DNA from: DASWHD01 sp036393335
Lineage (GTDB): Bacteria > CG2-30-53-67 > CG2-30-70-394
Assembly: GCA_036393335.1 (NCBI GenBank)
Contig: DASWHD010000152.1
Coordinates: 1 to 14,020, forward strand
DNA: 14,020 bases
Direction of reading: 5' to 3'
Shown here: positions 13,391 to 14,020 of the stretch, in pieces
Position numbering within the stretch: the first letter of the stretch is position 1
Layout of the letters: each line of letters starts with the position of its first letter
Notes under the pieces: model-generated
Databases searched by the model: none
The model's input: the letters and a program-made list of their open reading frames with translations, nothing else
What the model was told of the DNA's origin: nothing
Position numbers and translations under genes: made by a program

Positions 13391-13434
13391 TTGCCAGGGT
13401 GGCGCATATGTCGTACTACGTTGAACATCCAACG
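13391..13434 (+). promoter_or_regulatory. Candidate higBA promoter and operator
   Basis: TTGCCA at 13391-13396 (5/6 to -35) is followed after 17 bases by TACTAC at 13414-13419 (3/6 to -10). Overlapping the -10 end is the inverted repeat CGTTG-AACATC-CAACG at 13419-13434, a plausible site for HigA autorepression. An alternative -10, TATGAT at 13383-13388, lies just outside the MITE-like element. The promoter is weakly supported; the inverted repeat is exact. Confidence 0.35.
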
Positions 13435-13457
13435 CATCATGCCGTACGCACCGTCTC

Positions 13458-13742
13458 GTGATCCGCACCTGGGGAAACACCTCCACCCGGCGCTTTGCCG
13501 ACACCGGCAAATCTCGCTATCGCGGCATGGATGTCGAGGCGGCTCACGATCTGCTTGCCGCATTGGATGCGGCCACCTCCCTCCAGGATCTCAGCCCGCT
13601 CAAGAGTATCGGCCTCCACAAACTCACTGGAGATCGTAAGGGGCAGTGGGCGATGACCGTGAGCGGCCCATGGCGGATTTGTTTCCGGTTTCGCGACGGT
13701 GATGCATACGACGTGGAGATCACCAACGACCACAAGGGATAG
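13458..13742 (+). CDS. higB: HigB-type toxin (RelE/ParE superfamily mRNA interferase)
   Basis: HigB toxins are ribosome-dependent mRNA-cleaving enzymes neutralised by HigA. The 94-residue protein follows the family closely: MIRTWGNTSTRRFADTGKSR, then AAHDLLAALDAATSLQDLSPLKSIGLHKLTGDRKGQWAMTVSGPWRICFRF, and the ending GDAYDVEITNDHKG. The L-H-K-L-x-G-D-R-K-G-x-W and S-G-x-W-R-I-x-F-R-F blocks are diagnostic, and length is normal. The start is GTG at 13458, which aligns with the MI(K/R) start of relatives; the nearby ATG at 13439 is out of frame. No Shine-Dalgarno is evident. Toxin-before-antitoxin order with a 3-base gap to higA is typical of higBA. Codon use looks less GC-biased than the housekeeping genes upstream, consistent with acquisition. 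The pair sits next to a mobile element. Confidence 0.93.
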   Translation: MIRTWGNTSTRRFADTGKSRYRGMDVEAAHDLLAALDAATSLQDLSPLKSIGLHKLTGDRKGQWAMTVSGPWRICFRFRDGDAYDVEITNDHKG

Positions 13743-13745
13743 ATC

Positions 13746-14020
13746 ATGCTGCCCGTACACCCTGGACGCATCTTGCAGCGCGAGCTAGCCGCGCGCAGCC
13801 TCTCGGCCAACAGACTGGCTTTGGCGCTACGCGTGCCCTCCGGGCGGATTACCGCGATCCGCAACGCGAAGCGCGGCATCACCCCGGAGACGGCCTTGCG
13901 CCTGGGTCGTTACTTTGGGAACAGCGCGCAGTTCTGGATGAACCTCCAGACTCGTTACGACCTTGCGGTCACCGAACGGGCCCTGGGGGAGCGGATCAAC
14001 GCCGAGGTCAGTGACGCGGC
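13746..14020 (+). CDS. higA: HigA-type antitoxin (XRE helix-turn-helix), partial at window end
   Basis: The 91 visible residues are the HigA antitoxin, which binds HigB and represses its own operon. LPVHPGRILQRELAARSLSANRLALAL is the usual HPG-x-I-L start of the family. RVPSGRITAIRNAKRGITPETALRLGRYFGNSAQFWMNLQTRYDLAV covers the helix-turn-helix and the conserved FGNSxQFWxNLQ-x-x-YDL block. A variant IRNAKRGIT replaces the more common IxxGKRxIT. ATG at 13746 lies three bases after the higB stop and implies coupled translation. The window ends near the C-terminus; family members are about 95-105 residues, so little is missing. Confidence 0.93.
   Translation, partial: MLPVHPGRILQRELAARSLSANRLALALRVPSGRITAIRNAKRGITPETALRLGRYFGNSAQFWMNLQTRYDLAVTERALGERINAEVSDA

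Larger units (their letters stand above)
13102..13457. other. Gene-free stretch holding a MITE-like element and the higBA promoter
   Basis: No coding frame is credible here. It contains a small hairpin CGCGAT-TG-ATCGCG at 13111-13124 just after the DsrH-like gene (no T-tract), the inverted-repeat element at 13152-13375 with TTAA on each side, and about 80 bases of presumed higBA promoter with a small inverted repeat at 13419-13434. Confidence 0.6.

Overview
The window is GC-rich DNA, judged by eye at well over 60% G+C, with mostly compact gene spacing. The gene set is bacterial: TrpRS, ScpA, ScpB, an M50 site-2 protease, and small DsrE/DsrF/DsrH (TusDCB)-like proteins beside glycogen-type enzymes. 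Together with the REP-like palindromes this suggests a gammaproteobacterium, perhaps of the Chromatiales/Ectothiorhodospiraceae type. That placement is inference from gene content, not a computed assignment.

Layout. (1) Positions 1-236, minus strand: the 5' part of a small MNT-type nucleotidyltransferase, cut by the window edge. (2) 237-692: no gene; a REP-like inverted pair and a 22-bp dispersed repeat. (3) 693-7445, minus strand: a glycogen/maltodextrin cluster transcribed glgC -> GH57 (COG1449 type) -> GH57 4-alpha-glucanotransferase type -> galT. The last two genes overlap by 8 bp. A palindromic element with repeated 7-mer arms separates the two GH57 genes. (4) 7446-7716: divergent control region. 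It holds a candidate promoter for the plus-strand genes and one end of a mobile repeat. (5) 7717-11316, plus strand: M50 protease, trpS, scpA, scpB. A 380-bp gap between scpA and scpB carries a nested inverted-repeat element. (6) 11317-13101, plus strand: a divergent TusD/DsrE-like, TusC/DsrF-like and TusB/DsrH-like trio. A two-helix membrane protein with a Pro/Ala linker and a beta-rich C-terminal domain is inserted before the last member. (7) 13102-13457: a MITE-like element with perfect inverted ends and TTAA on both sides. (8) 13458-14020, plus strand: a HigB-HigA toxin-antitoxin pair, the antitoxin cut by the window end.

How the genes fit together. GlgC makes ADP-glucose for glycogen synthesis. 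The two GH57 enzymes remodel or degrade alpha-1,4-glucans, and GalT moves UMP between hexose-1-phosphates, so the minus-strand operon is a storage-glucan module. No glycogen synthase or GH13 branching enzyme is present in the window. On the plus strand, trpS and scpAB are housekeeping genes. The DsrE-type trio directly abuts scpB, with a ribosome-binding site and no gap, and may be a specialised sulfur-relay or persulfide-transfer set.

The most unusual signals are the five or so different palindromic intergenic elements, two of which abut start codons that lack a Shine-Dalgarno, the DsrE-like trio with its embedded membrane protein, and a four-cysteine motif in TrpRS resembling the [4Fe-4S] site of the Thermotoga enzyme.
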